Numbered from the stretch's first letter, positions 26,049 through 38,390 are shown. The stretch is DNA of 64,000 nt from Polytrichum commune (GCA_950295325.1 OX485803.1:77021554-77085553), one strand, 5' to 3'. Program-made: numbers and translations. Notes: a model not told the origin generated them from the letters alone.

Positions 26049-26658
26049 CTGTATTAGTTACAAAACACAATATAAGAGTGGTATGTTCTTTACAAATACA
26101 TGAGTGTATTAAAAAACGTATACACTATGGATTTTGATTAATCATTATTCTACAAAACAACATGGGCATTTGCCCGAATTAGTCTAAAAGCATTTAGCTC
26201 ATAGTAGGATGACCTTTGCGGCCCTTAACAACTAATAGACTGGATCTACTTTTAAATTTTCATTCTTATTTGATTCACAACAATGAAGTATTCAACTTAC
26301 ACTAGAGGTGTCCAAAGCACTTCCAAAAACCTCCATCAATGTCAACAAGTGCTTCTACATGATGCTTTGAACTAGGCATCTTGTGAACTATGGTTTTATT
26401 CTACCTAGATGATATACCATCCCAAGTATGGTTCATTCTAAAACAAGTAGTCATATATTGGAATGTGGATTTCTAATAATTTGACAAAGCTTTCTTTATT
26501 GAGTTCTCATTATGTTGAATTACCATCCAAAATCTTGGAAATGTTGCATAAACAAGAAATAGTGTTTGAATCAATTATAATAAGTAAAAATTTCCAAAGA
26601 CATGAAACATTTGTTTTTCCTAATGACACGATAAAACAATTGGTTAGGTACAATGTAG

Positions 26659-26867
26659 TACATAACATTATTCATATCCATAACAATGTTATGTGGGACT
26701 AATAATATTTTGCAAACTATTCCTCACATTCAGATCCATAACAGTGTTTTGTGGAACTAACAATTTTTTGGGAATATTCCCCACATTCAGACTGAATGTG
26801 GGGAATATTTTGCAAAATACTGTCAGTCACACAAAACATTGTTATGAATCTGAATAACGTTATGTGA
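26659..26867. repeat. Palindromic intron element, copy A
   Basis: ACATAACATTATTCATATCC at the left is mirrored by the right arm ending AATAACGTTATGTG, with an inner palindrome around CCCCACATTCAGACTGAATG. Its right end lies 15 bp from the exon-2 donor site. Confidence 0.65.
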
Positions 26868-26888
26868 ACATCCAAAAGTAAAACTTAC

Positions 26889-28002
26889 TTGGTTGCCCTC
26901 CACCACGCTCCTTGAGATCTCGGGGTTCCACAAGTGGCTTCGTTCTCCAACAACATTTGATTGCCTCATCACCACCTCCTTTCCCATATCACATAAAATG
27001 TCATGCATTGATATTTTGTGCTCATCACCATTTATTTTTATCAAAGACTTGTCCCTCAATATACGCAATGACAATTGTGGAGAGTTGTATGAATCACAAG
27101 ATTCCCATATCTTCATAGCATAGTTTTCGTCCTTGCCTGCTAAAAAACAACTTATGTCAAGAAACATTTCTTTTTCTTGGCTATTAAGAGAGTCATAGCT
27201 TATTTTGAGCTTGTTTGAAATGTCAACATTCATCCCCAAATCCTTGCTTGCTTGATGCCAATATATGACATCATTGGGGGTTTTCTTGTCATACAAGAAA
27301 GCTCCTATGACCTCCAATGCCAATGGAAGCCCACCACAAGCTTGAACAACCTTCTTTGCAAGATCATGAAAACCGTCACTTGGTTCCTCACTATAAAATG
27401 CATGCCAATTGAATAGCCTTGACGATTCAATAAAGGACAATTCTTTAACTTCATATAATGCATTTTCACCTTGTCCTTGAGTGATGTTGTTCAACAAATT
27501 TTGATCTCGGGATGTTACAAGAACACGACTACCCAAACCCAAGGTCTTGATTTGAGGTATGAGAGAATCAAATTGGCTTCTATTGTTTATGTCATCAATG
27601 ATAATCAATACTCGCCGACTACCTAGGCGGTCAAACCAATAAGAAACATATTCTTTGTTGTTCTTGAGGTCTTTTTGGAAAATGTCATGTACCAATTGTT
27701 TTTGCATATCCAAAATGGAATTTTCCTTCGCATCTTTCAAGAAGCATTGGCATTGAAATATTTCACGTTGCTTAACAAAGTGGTTGTACACTTCTATGGC
27801 AAGGGTGGTTTTCCCTATGCCACCCATACCTGCAATGCCCATAATCTTAACAATGTTGTCTTGAATCATGTCCATTCTCTCAACCACGTCTTTCGTAGTG
27901 TCTTCCAATGCCACTCGATGACGAGGACTTTGTACATATTGGTACGGAGACAAAACATCTAGAACCGCATTCACAATTCTTTTCTTGAGTTTGGCTTCAT
28001 CT
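26889..28002 (-). CDS. TNL-A exon 2: NB-ARC domain
   Basis: This is the nucleotide-binding switch of the receptor. Visible in order are the P-loop GMGGIGKTTLAIEVY, an RNBS-A-like CFLKDAKENS, kinase-2 RRVLIIIDDI, RNBS-B LGSRVLVTSRDQNLL, GLPL in ACGGLPLALEVIGAFL, an RNBS-D-like FLDISCFLAG, and the MHD motif in ISMHDILCDMG. It ends SHLWNPEISRSVVEGNQ, then a GTAAGT donor. It is fully open at 1,114 bp, the same length as the exon in copy B. All key residues are present. Confidence 0.93.
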
Positions 28003-28160
28003 CTACAAATGGAAATGATGCCACTTGGTTAAAATATCCTTCAAAACATAAAATCAATGACTATGAATTTGTTGAATTATGTTGGAAAACTTACTTGAGA
28101 TTAAAACAACAACTACGTGAGAAAGACACATATCCTAAAGTTTTGATATTGAAAACTCAC

Positions 28161-28963
28161 CCATTGACCTCTGTAAGGAGAAATCCTGTGATATTGGCGA
28201 CCTCGAAGAGAGCAACCTCCCACCGTATGATGTCTTCTTCCCGCCCTCGTGATTTATGCTTGATAAATGCATTTGCAAATGGTCCATCATGGGGCCGGCG
28301 TAGATGCATTGGATCAATATCAAAATATATTGGTAGAATTGGTTTTCCACTCTTGAGCATATCACACAACTCGTTAAGACAATATTTGGATTCCGTGTAA
28401 CGCTTTGAGAATATGGCAACATGAACACCAACTCCAAGTAGTGCCTCATTGATGGAATGAAAGGCATGGTGCCCCTTTACTAGGGATTTTGCATCAAGAA
28501 AGGGATTGAGTCCAGCGGAGATGAGAGCTTCATTGAGGTGGCTAACAAACGTTAACTTTACATCAGGTCCTCGATGGTTCAAAAAAACATTATATTTTTT
28601 GTAAGATTGTAAGGTTTTAAAAGAATCATCATCCAACAAAAGTCTTTGTTGGTTGTCCAACACGCTTGTTGATGGGCCTGCATCAAAATCCCTTTGGTGC
28701 TCCGGATTGGTATCCCCATCATGAAGATATTGTAAAGCATGTCCTTCACTTGGGAAGCCTTGCAAAGTTTTTTGGACCATATGCTTTTGAAAACTATTTG
28801 CAATCGGCAAGTCTGGTGAAGAATCTTTGACTTGCAAATTTTGTTGCAAAGCACTTGTTGTGTCATTCAATGAAAGGGATGTGTGACCAGGTTCTTGAAT
28901 ACTGCAATGTCTCCCACAAATCCAGTGTAATATGTTCGCTAGAAACAACCAACAACGCTCCAT
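28161..28963 (-). CDS. TNL-A exon 1: pre-TIR extension and TIR domain
   Basis: About 120 residues without a recognised domain (MERCWLFLANILHWICGRH onward) precede the TIR domain. The TIR reads YNVFLNHRGPDVKLTFVSHL, LNPFLDAKSLVKGHHAF, VAIFSKRYTESKYCLNELCD and LPIYFDIDPMHLRR. The glutamate in CLNEL matches the position of the catalytic NADase Glu of plant TIRs (family knowledge). The exon ends at a GTGAGT donor in phase 2 and joins to give NGDEAKLKKRIV across the junction. The opening residues include a short hydrophobic run (WLFLANILHWI) that could act as a weak membrane or signal segment. Confidence 0.85.
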
Positions 28964-31371
28964 GGTTTCCAAACTGTATGCTTGGAACAAGATCCCCTCC
29001 CCTACTCAAAATAATTTGATTAAGAATGTAGGTCTCCAACTTTGGAACTGCAACCCCTTCAAAGGTGTTTAGGACATGATCCATCCTAAATGCATGGGCA
29101 TCTTCAAATTTCTATACAATGATCAGATGATTATTTTACAGACTTTGAACTTTCGATGTCATCAACATAGTATGAACAAATAAAAGTATATCAACAAGAT
29201 TCAAGAACATGATTTCAACAAAATCTAGATTTGAATCACTAGAAGCAATAACATCTTGTGTCCTAAATGTGGTCCTCAGGAAATGTATGCCGAACCTGAA
29301 ATTTATAAGGAATGAACAAAGCCCATAAACTATACACGGTTTTCATAGTCTTAACTTGATTTCAGCAATCAAATAATTGAATAAGACAAAATTAATAAAA
29401 ATGCAAGAATTGGCTTCTCCAATCCTTGTTGATGATGGAGGATATTCACGTTACATCAAAATATATCAACATGTTCTATAATGTCTACAATATAGCGGAT
29501 TAAGGCACAAAGTAGAAAACAAAATCATCTATCAAGTGGATGTCATGTGGATAAACTCTTGATAAATTAAAATGCAACCAAACAAATTTGAGGATTGCAT
29601 AGGAACATTGAATGTTCAAAGGCAATGGTAACAAACTTGTCTTAGATATACAGTACATGACATTAAAAGGTGTCAGTTCGTATTCATTAGAGTCAAACAA
29701 CTAATAATATGCTTTCATTATGTATGTAAAATTCACAACATAAATTGCATAAACAAACGGCTCTTCACAAAAAGCTATGTCCCTCTGTTTAATGGAATCT
29801 ATAAATCTTTACATTACATTAACAAGACCTAGTTTTTTAATCAACCTAGACAACATATAGACAACTTCGAGTATTATTATATTGTTGTTTGTTGTGATTG
29901 TGTTCAATGCAATCAAATTATGAATTGTTGGCCGATATGTTTTCTAAAACAAATTGATTCTCTTTACCAAGGATCTAACGTTTCTATCCACAAGGTAAAA
30001 CACAATCAATCAAAATGAGTATGCATATTAGTGTGAATTACATAAACATTTTTTTTCTTCTTATTGCTCATGTTACTTTGATGATAGTTGGTGATCGATC
30101 ATGTAGAACTTTGACAATGTTATTAGATTGTCACTCACATTACTATCAATTCTTCATATTATATACCCGCTCTAAGAGAGTCCCCCTAATGCCTCTATCC
30201 CAAGTTTGGGACTTGACCAATAAGAACATGCTCGGAGAACACTACCTAATGTTCAAAAGGTGAAACACCTTGAATTGGGGGATTAAAAATGTCCTCTCTC
30301 GTATTGTTCCCAAGGACTAGTCCCTAGGTTTCTCACATGGTTGGCAAAATAAATCTAGTTCACCGAAATACCCCCAATGGATGATAAAGTGGACCATAGT
30401 GGAAGCACATGAACGCAAGTGCTACAAAGATCACCCATCTTAGTACTCGTCCCGTGTCAAGCAACCTAACATTGGAGTTTCCATGGGGTCCATCTTACTT
30501 GCGCAAAATCGGGACAAAATTCAAAAGTGCATGTTAACTCATCCTCGAATCTTGATGGATCATCACACAATTGGATATTTGTTTAGTGATATCAGGACCC
30601 ACATACCACAAGCCTACTCAAGAGAACTTGCAGATTCCAACTTGAGTGTTACTTACCTAGGCATCACGAAACTCCAGGAGACACTTCGATCCGCCATCAA
30701 GGTGACTGCATGCACAAACTAAGCGTCAAGAGAAGCGGTGATACAAGCAGCCTGCACAACAACCATACGTTTAGAGACTTGCCCTTAGTTGAAGAGAGAG
30801 AGAAAGACGAGTCTAAGCTGGTGGCAAAACTCTAGTTAGTTAAGTAGAGAGGAACGAAGTCTATTATGAGCAAGGATGGGTTGCATATTCCTCTAGCAGT
30901 ATCAGCACAAACAAACTCAAGAGAAGCAACAGTTTGTAAGAGTGTAGCTTGCCTCCAGGAGACACGGCCGCCATGGCGAGTGCTGAAACAAAAGAAGTGT
31001 CAAGAGCGGCGGATCTGCAAGCAGCCTGCACAGCAACGATACGATGGGAGTGGCCTCGGCTGAAGAGACACAGACAGAGACAGCGAGAGAGACACACAGA
31101 AAGAGAGAGCGAGAGCGAGTCCTGGTGCCACAACTTCAAAAGTTTTCTTGAGAGAGAGAGAGAGGACCGGACTCCTTCTTTCCTTCTTTCGTGCATTGTG
31201 TGCCTGCCCGGGAGTTGGGGGCACCCAATAATAAGTTAGAGTGCTACAGTGGCAGCCTACAACGCAAGTGGCCTCCGGCATCTTGGGCAGCCTTTCTGGA
31301 TTATTGAACTGGCTTTGTGAGTGAATGCGTGCAGACCAACTAACTATTATACTATACTTACGAGCAGTGAA
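28964..31371. other. Upstream flank of TNL-A
   Basis: This is the presumed promoter side of TNL-A (minus strand), duplicated in block B (56522-58902). A 5' extension reading MDHVLNTFEGVAVPKLETYI precedes exon 1 in both copies in another frame and could be an upstream exon, spliced at TAG before GGGAGGGGATC; in B it closes quickly with a stop. A (GA)-rich stretch lies at about 31067-31163. No other gene was recognised. Confidence 0.4.
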
Positions 31372-32299
31372 AGGGAGGACGATATCGTACCCCGACGAGC
31401 CTTTCGGGGGATGTAGATTCGGGCAGGGGCAGCTGCCCCACAAAGAAATGAGAATTCTTTGGACCCGCCCGAAAAATTATGTTTGTCTTGTCCGACTTTC
31501 AAAAAAATATCGGTGCCCTTGCATTCTTGAAGGTCACAAATCTCATATGGAGTGCATTTCATCTCCAAGGTCCAAAATTCAATATATATGTTCACTTCCA
31601 TTTAGTAAATAAGCAATTGACTAGGATTTCATTTTTGAAGTGAAACCGACAATCAATCATGTAATTAACTTGGAAGTAAAAAATATTACAAAATCCTCAT
31701 TAGCGTTGAGGTTATAATTTTGTGACTTACCATTGAAAGGGTCTTTGTCATTCTAAAGTGAAACTAAAATTAAGTTTAGTAATAATTTAGTATTTTTTAT
31801 AATATTTTAGTTAATACCTTCTACTTTCACAAAGTATTCATACACACTCAAACTAATTAAGTGTGATTATGTGTAATTAAGTCTAAATAATTGTATTAGA
31901 AGGTAGTTTTGTGCAAGGCCTAGGTTTCTATGGTAAGTCATAAAATTATAGCCTTAGTGCTAATGAGGGTTTTGTAATATGTTTTACTTCCAAGTTAGTT
32001 ACATGCTTGATTGTCGGTTTCACTTTAAAAATGAAATCCCAGTCAATTGCTTATTTACTCAATGGAAACTGTGAACATATATATTGGATTTTGGGCCTTG
32101 GAGATGGAATGCACTCAATATGAGATTTGTGGAGAAGTGAGCTTCAAGAATGCAAGGGCAATGGTTTTTTGTAAGTCGGGCAAGACGGGCAAAAACTTTC
32201 GGGCGGGTCCCAAAAATTCCAGTTTCTTTGTGGGGAACTTGCCCCTACCCGAATCTACCTACCCCGAAAGGCTCCTAGGGAGTAGGATATTGTCCTCCG
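31372..32299. mobile_element. 928-bp long-inverted-repeat element, complete
   Basis: The two arms, about 370 bp each, are inverted copies around a loop near 31750-31900. The ends are AGGGAGGACGATATCG and GGATATTGTCCTCCG. It is flanked by AGTGAA at 31366-31371 and 32300-32305. Block B has a single AGTGAA at 58903-58908 and no insertion. Long arms suggest a MULE-like or foldback non-autonomous DNA transposon; the 6-bp duplication does not settle the family. Short ORFs in the arms are by-products. Confidence 0.8.
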
Positions 32300-32581
32300 A
32301 GTGAATGGGGAGAATCGGCTGCTAGTTACAGATGAACCGATTGAGTTTGAGAAATAGCTGGTTGAAGTTCAAGACTTCAGGGAAATAACCGACCATTTTC
32401 GAGGAACCTATGGAAAATACCCTGATTTAATAAAGGAAACCTAAAATATTTCAACATGTAAGGGGTTGGATTTGAAAACAATAGGATATTGACCGGGGGC
32501 ACGTCTAGCATGGGTGGGCAGGCCCTGCATGCGGGGGCTACTTAGCTGCCCGGATTTCATCTCCACCCTGCCTGGATCTAA

Positions 32582-33132
32582 GGGCCGCTTCACACTATGG
32601 CCATCCAAGTCTAGAGGCCTTCACATAGAGTGGTTAAACTTTGTTGACAGTCCAAAGGAATGGGCTGAAAATAGCCAATAAAATATAGTAAATGGAGGCT
32701 TCAGACGGGCACACTGTGAAGCCTCCAAAGGCCAAGTCCAAAGTCCAAACCTTTGGCCATGAACTCCCACGGCCTCTCAACTTGGACGGCCATAATGTGA
32801 AGCCTTCAAAGGCCAAGCCCGAAGTCCAAACCCAAAGGAGCATCCCACTTTATTCTTGGCCCAAACCAACCCCTCCAATCAAACAGCCAAGTAATTTTTG
32901 AATTATAAAAACCGACGGCTTCTCTACGATAGTTTGAGTTTCCATTCCCGTCCGACCCAGACTTCCTTCGAGAGTGCGTTGCCTTGTTAAAAAAGTAATC
33001 ATTTTAAATTGCGACGGCCTTTGGACTTTGGCCTTAGTGTGAAGGGTTGAGAGGCCGAACTCTTGGTTTCTTGCAATATGATTGGTGGAAATCGACGGCC
33101 TCTCGACCTTCGGACATAGTGTGAAGCGCCCC
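32582..33132. mobile_element. Tourist-like MITE, second copy, TSD TAA
   Basis: The ends are GGGCCGCTTCACACTATGGC and a CATAGTGTGAAGCGCCCC mirror, with TAA at 32579-32581 and 33133-33135. It shares its insertion position with the copy at 12577-13076, so the host segment was duplicated after insertion. It is about 50 bp longer through an internal GGCCTCTCAAC repeat. Confidence 0.75.
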
Positions 33133-33274
33133 TAAGTTACACCCTTCATCGTTCGCTTGTTCTTCAAGTTACATGGTCTCCTCACCCATAACGAATACAG
33201 TGAATGTGCAAGCGTCCTCTTCCCTAAGGTAGATGGGTCTTAAATGGTTACTTTTCCCAAGTAAGCCCACTTCT

Positions 33275-33800
33275 CTTCGGGGGGGGGGGGTTTAAGACCC
33301 CCGCACGAACTTTTTGGGGGAGTTAGATTCAAGCAGGGATAGCCCCCCAAAAAGAATTCCATATTTTCTAGACCCAACCAAAAGCTTCTGGCCGCCCGCC
33401 TGACTTCGGAAAAACCTTTGCCCTTGCATTTTTGAAGGCCACTTTTTCACAAATCTCATATTGAGTGCACTTCACCTTCAAGGTCCAAAATCTAATATAT
33501 ATATGTTCCATTCCATTGAATAATTACGCAATTGCCTGGGATTTAATTCTCAAAATCAAACCATCAATACAGCATGTAATTAACTTGGAAGTCAAAAATA
33601 TTACAAAACCCTCATTAGCACTAAAGTTATAATTTTTGTGACTTACCATTGAAATGGTCTTTGTCATTCTAAAATGGAACTAGAATTACCATTTTATTTC
33701 CAATATGTTGAATATTATAGTTTAATTAATACCTTCTACTTTCACAAAGTTTTCATATGCATTTAAACTAATTAAGTGTAATTGACTGTAGTTAAGTCTA
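33275..33800. mobile_element. Single arm of the long-inverted-repeat family
   Basis: About 33400-33800 resembles one arm of the 31372-32299 element (CCCTTGCATTTTTGAAGGCC, ATTACAAAACCCTCATTAGC, TACCTTCTACTTTCACAAAG). It is more diverged, lacks the opposite arm and starts at a poly-G tract. Solitary remnant. Confidence 0.6.
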
Positions 33801-34118
33801 ATTAATCCAAATTAAGCCCAATTAATCCAAAAGTATGCTTACCAAATCATCAAACTTCGTTATCATTGATCCAAGACTACTTAACATTGTGCTGTTTATG
33901 TGATTTAGTTACACTTGGAGAAATCTTTTGAGACTTGAAACAGTTAAAATGGAATTGGTAGTCATCTTATCCATGTATCTGCAGGGTAGGTGAAGCAACA
34001 TCCATGTGTACAAATTGAAGTAAATAATAATCACAGATCTCAGTACCTTGAAGCGCCTCTGAGTGTAAACCTTTTTTTGATTCGTCGATGTGGAAGCTTA
34101 AGTATAAGCTTGATAGTG

Positions 34119-37100
34119 CAGGTGCATGCCCGCAACAAAGGTTTCAAGTCCGAGCGTGAGAAGGAGGAACTGCTAAAGGACCTGGCGGCCACCTCATTTG
34201 ATTATACTGTAGTGGTGCAGAGCTGCAAAATGTTTTGTAAGTTTTATTTATCTAATCAGTGAATTTTTCCTACTCTTGGATGTACATGTTGTTGTATTCA
34301 AGCAAACCTTGGAATCATAGGCTGTGAATTTCAGAGTTAGATATACACCTTGGCTTTTTGTGTATGGCTGGATGTTAGCAGGAAAGGAATGGATGTGACG
34401 AGGTCAGGATGCCATAATGTAGCTCAAAATTCAATTCAAGTGTTTTGCCTTGAAGTTGTTTTGAATAGATGAGGTAGGGTCCTGATGTGGCTTCTTTTGA
34501 GTGGTACAGAAATGAGGCGGCAATTTTGGCAGCCCGGAAAGATAAAGATATCATTGAGAAGGCTGAGATTGACGAAGCTATAAGAAGGGTAGGTTTTTGA
34601 ATCCATTTCTAACAGCTTCATTGATTTTACCTCATTTCCAGATGCTTTAGTATCTGGATTGTAATATTTTACATGAATTTAATAAAATCATGTATGGTAC
34701 ATAGTTGGTTTCCATGCGCTTTTGGTGAATGAGGGAGAAGCATTAGATCATATTGCATGTACGTTGGACTTTTGATCCACTTATATTTTTCTAAGTATCA
34801 CTTTATAATTGTTGGAGGGCTGTTTGAGAAATTGCACCTCACATCTTTCTGGTTTTTGTTGTACCAGCAAGCAGGAGAATTTGCCACTGGGGAAGAAGAT
34901 GCTGTGGATGCCAGTGGAGAGGCTCGCATGCGTATTGCTTACAGGGAAGCTGCCATTGCTCTGCTGGAGTGTTATTTACCAAATCCTCATCGCCCATTTG
35001 TGAAGGTGCGCTTTGATTACCTTGTAATTTCTTAGATCATCAGATATGATATTGCAAGTGGACTTGCACTTCAGATAAATATTGCATGCACCCTCTTCTT
35101 TTACTTATAGGGATTTTACTTCATGATTCTGAACTTGCCAGGTTTAAGGCTTCCTATATGGTTGCTCACCTTCAGCTGTATTGGACAGTATCTGCACTTT
35201 GTTGTTTGCCTTACATGCAATTTGTTCCTACATTTGCAGACTAATGTGCGGGAGATTGACACATATCCAAATATGGAATACACGGATTCACGAAATCGTG
35301 TTTTTGCATACAAATCAGATATTGTTGATTCAATTGTTCGGGCTTGTGCACGTAAGTAGCATCCTTATTTCTTATGAAACTTGATGAATATGGTTTGTTC
35401 AGATTATCCATCTTCTGGCTACTTGGCCTAGGTTCTTGGGTTTTTGTTTCAGTGAGCTGATTCTTGACTGCCACAATCAGTTCAACTTCTAGTGGGTTGA
35501 TACCTATTCGTCTATAATGTCTTCTATTTTTCAAAGTTCACAATGGAATTGAGGATGTACAGGAGGAGGTAAGAAAGTTTAAATTGGTGTTAAATCAATC
35601 GTGACATAAGTAGTGACATGATGCCAAATTCAATCCAGAAATCCTATTGTAGATCTTACAGCACGTGGATATTCACAAATTTGATAATAGCGTGGGTACT
35701 TTTGAATCCAGCAGGAGTTGTTATGCAATTAAGGGCGTACTCTTAATTGTTCCGAGTCTGGTCATTAACCACTCATTACAGCTGTAAAACTGAGCAGATT
35801 TGTATTTCTTATTGACAAGACAAGAAAGGAATAGACAATGCATGATTTGGCATGTGTAGACACCTTGGTCTCTCTACTGCCAGCCATGGTGTCCATGAAG
35901 ATCACCCCTTTTATTTTTTGTTCCTTCTCAGATATTTGCAGTCAGGGTTTGAGTTGTAGGTTCTTGTCTTTTGCTGTACTGATGCTCCACATGGGCTGCA
36001 CGAACAGCACGGCTTGTCGAGGAGCTGATCTTTGGAAGGGACAATTTGTCATGGATGTCGGGATCTGCACTTAGCGAGGCAGGGCTGTTGGCGGACTACA
36101 TGATCCTTAAGACAGGCATGACAGCTTTAGGAAAAGTTTACTACCGGACACAACAAGATGTTATGATTCATGTGAGTGCTGCACAATTGAATATTCTGTG
36201 TTTGTAGAGGACTAGTGGTTGGAAAGATGAGACATGAATTCAGTACCTAAAAGGGTCAAGTTCCATGAGGGGGGGTTGCAAGCGACTTTTTCTGCTTATA
36301 AATGCTCCCCTCATTGTGGACCCCCAATCCATGCCCTCACAAGCTCTCAGGGTGTTTCCATGAGATGGGGTGAGGATTTGTGTAATGTGCACTTTCTTGC
36401 CATTTCCCCTCATTCACACGGTAGGGAATTGCATATTCATTTTTCATCTAAGCTATCCTCCAATTGAAACTCTTCAATTCATGGGTAACTTTGAACTTGC
36501 CAATAGCGCAGTCATTGGACCTCACAATTTGGGAACTACGTATCCAAAGCGCAGGGGGGGAGGAATTAGGTTTAAAGTCTTTAATAAATCTTAGTGACCA
36601 CGTTGTAACCCATGGAGTCAAAAGAGTGTTTTGGACCATGGTGCCTGGTTTGCTCCATGGAACTTGACCTTAGACACCCAACAACCACTTCAGAACCTGT
36701 AACTGCTCCTGGAGATGTGTTGGAGGTCTGATGTACTATTGATTTAGACACATACATGGATCCAATGTCCTCTAATTGCTTCTTGCGTATCTCCAAGTTG
36801 TCTTGTTGGGTTTTAGCTCTTCTTACAGACTTGGTGATGTGGCTCTCTCTTGGTAATATTCGCATATGTTGCTAGTCTCCAATCTTATGTGCAAGTGTCT
36901 TTCTTTATGTTGCAGATTGGTCCAAAGGTACAAGCCTTGAGAGATGAGTACATGCGGTATGCAGTAGAGAAGTGCTCATCAGTGTTGAGAGAATACCGTT
37001 CTGCTTTGGAAACAATTGCAGGTGCGGTTGAATTTCGTGAATCCCATGTCATTTGATTACTTCTCAAGGATCACTTAGTTAATTTCCTTGCACTCAAGTT

Positions 37101-38390
37101 TGCTGCCTGCAGTGGAGATTCTTGTTCAAGTGGGAAACGTATCGATGATAGATATCTTTTGTAGTTTGTTACGTTTGATCTACTGCTTTGATTTCATACA
37201 AAAGCACTCCAGTGAGAAATGGCAAGGAATTCTGGAGATTCAATGCAACATACTGAGCTGTGTAATGATGATCATTACAGAGAGGCTGTTGGAGAAAGAG
37301 GAAGTTGGGGCTCCTGAAATTTGGGATATTTTTCACAAGACTCCTCGCATTCCACAGGTATTATACGCGTTCTACTGTGCTGCTCTCTAACGTCTGGAAA
37401 ATTTCAACCACAATGAACTATACTTGTAATTTCTATTAATGTGGATTACCATGTGGAGATTTGTAGTGCTATAACTTTTTACAGAAATGCAAATTAGTAT
37501 GAGTGCAAACACAGTTGACAGTATGCACTTTATAGAACATAACAAAGCTGTGATGCTAAAATGTGATGCACTTTGTAAAATCAACTGGTAACCAAAAAGT
37601 ACTTTATAGACATGTACCCTCAGTTTTTCCTGCTCTATTTATCCTCTTTCTAGAAAATGCTCTGGGACCTTCTTTGCTGGTTGGTCTTAAGTTATTACAA
37701 ATCTGATTTGTATCACTTTAGACGTGCTGATTGTGCTCCTTAAATCTGTGCTGCATGTGAAGCCGGAGATTACTCCTGTCAACGAGCATGGAGCTCTAAT
37801 GTATGCGGTCGGTGGGGCATCCATGGAGTGTCACTTCCAGGTCGAGTTACATTCTCCCCTGGAAATGTGGGTTGGGTCACATTTGGTGCTCCAAGGCCTC
37901 GACAGGTATGTACTTGGTTTCTGTTTGTTTTGGGGACTTAGACCAGGTTGAATTTGTTCTGTGTTACTGATTGGTATTGATGAACATTTAAGCAGTACTT
38001 TGATTTTCAGTTGTTCCTTTTGGATGTAGAATCTAAAACAAGTCACTGGGTGTGTTGGCACTGCAGTTGAGGGTCATCAGCAATGAAACTTGGAAGATGC
38101 TAGACACCATCCGGGATAAGAATTTGGAGGAGGTTAGAGTAAGGAGGGCCACTGAGGATGAGGATGAGGAGATAAAGATAGTGACGTCCTTTTCCCACAA
38201 CAATTTTTGTGATTGTATTTTTGACACCATTATTTCATTCAATACAAAGAATTCTGCACGCAAACCTTCCATCGGTTCTGGTTCATTGTTTGTACTCGTT
38301 CTAACGAGTTCTCCTGAGTTATACATCTGTGAATGGGAAGTGGGATTTGACTGCAGCCTTCATGTTGGGAAAAGTAGCTCACATTATTAA
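34119..38390 (+). pseudogene. FtsHi5-like (inactive plastid FtsH family) gene fragment, 3' half
   Basis: Nine exon-like pieces join with GT-AG borders: 34119-34234, 34510-34588, 34868-35005, 35240-35351, 36008-36171, 36916-37021, 37281-37357, about 37762-37904 and 38067-38390. They encode VQVHARNKGFKSEREKEELL, NEAAILAARKDKDIIEKAE, RMRIAYREAAIALLECYLPN, VFAYKSDIVDSIVRACA, RLVEELIFGRDNLSW, MILKTGMTALGKVYYRTQQD, VQALRDEYMRYAVEKCSSVL and PEIWDIFHKTPRIPQ. The order matches the C-terminal half of FtsH-type AAA proteases. YREAA stands where active members have the zinc-binding HEAGH, as in FtsHi5 (EMB2458) of the chloroplast envelope. It is broken: about 5 extra nt in the first piece (about 34206) and a 1-nt loss near 37807. 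The AAA ATPase part is absent upstream. The FtsHi5 assignment is from remembered family sequence. Confidence 0.75.

Larger units (their letters stand above)
20020..28963 (-). pseudogene. TNL-A: TIR-NB-ARC-LRR gene with C-terminal ZZ finger, nonsense-interrupted
   Basis: This is an intracellular TNL immune-receptor gene with six exons on the minus strand: 28963-28161, 28002-26889, 26048-25761, 25378-22439, 22133-21486 and 20235-20020. All five introns are GT-AG with matching phases, and exon lengths sum to 6,009 nt, 2,003 codons. Domain order is a pre-TIR extension, TIR, NB-ARC with P-loop, kinase-2, GLPL and MHD motifs, LRRs, a post-LRR region and a ZZ zinc finger. The lesion is a single in-frame TAG at 23393-23395, where sister repeats read CAG (Gln). 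Translation would stop after about 1,396 residues, leaving TIR, NB-ARC and most LRRs but no post-LRR or ZZ part. Every other exon is open. A read-through or sequencing error is possible, so 'pseudogene' is provisional. The first ATG (28963) was chosen as start; an upstream non-ATG or spliced start is possible. Confidence 0.8.
18314..33288. repeat. Segmental duplication block A
   Basis: This block matches 45538-59312 in direct orientation. The coordinate offset tracks every indel. It is 27,224 at the start, 26,792 after the Stowaway insertion, 27,202 after the LRR expansion, 27,616 after the hAT insertion in B, and 27,559 after a small intron deletion in B. It holds a complete-length TNL gene plus upstream flank. 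The last about 2 kb (31.5-33.25 kb) is also paralogous to about 11.05-13.19 kb. Confidence 0.9.

Noticed and set aside
30483-30722. 79-aa ORF shared with 57952-58320 in block B
   Set aside because: The shared open frame is short, the ends differ by stops, and the similarity simply reflects the segmental duplication; no motif.
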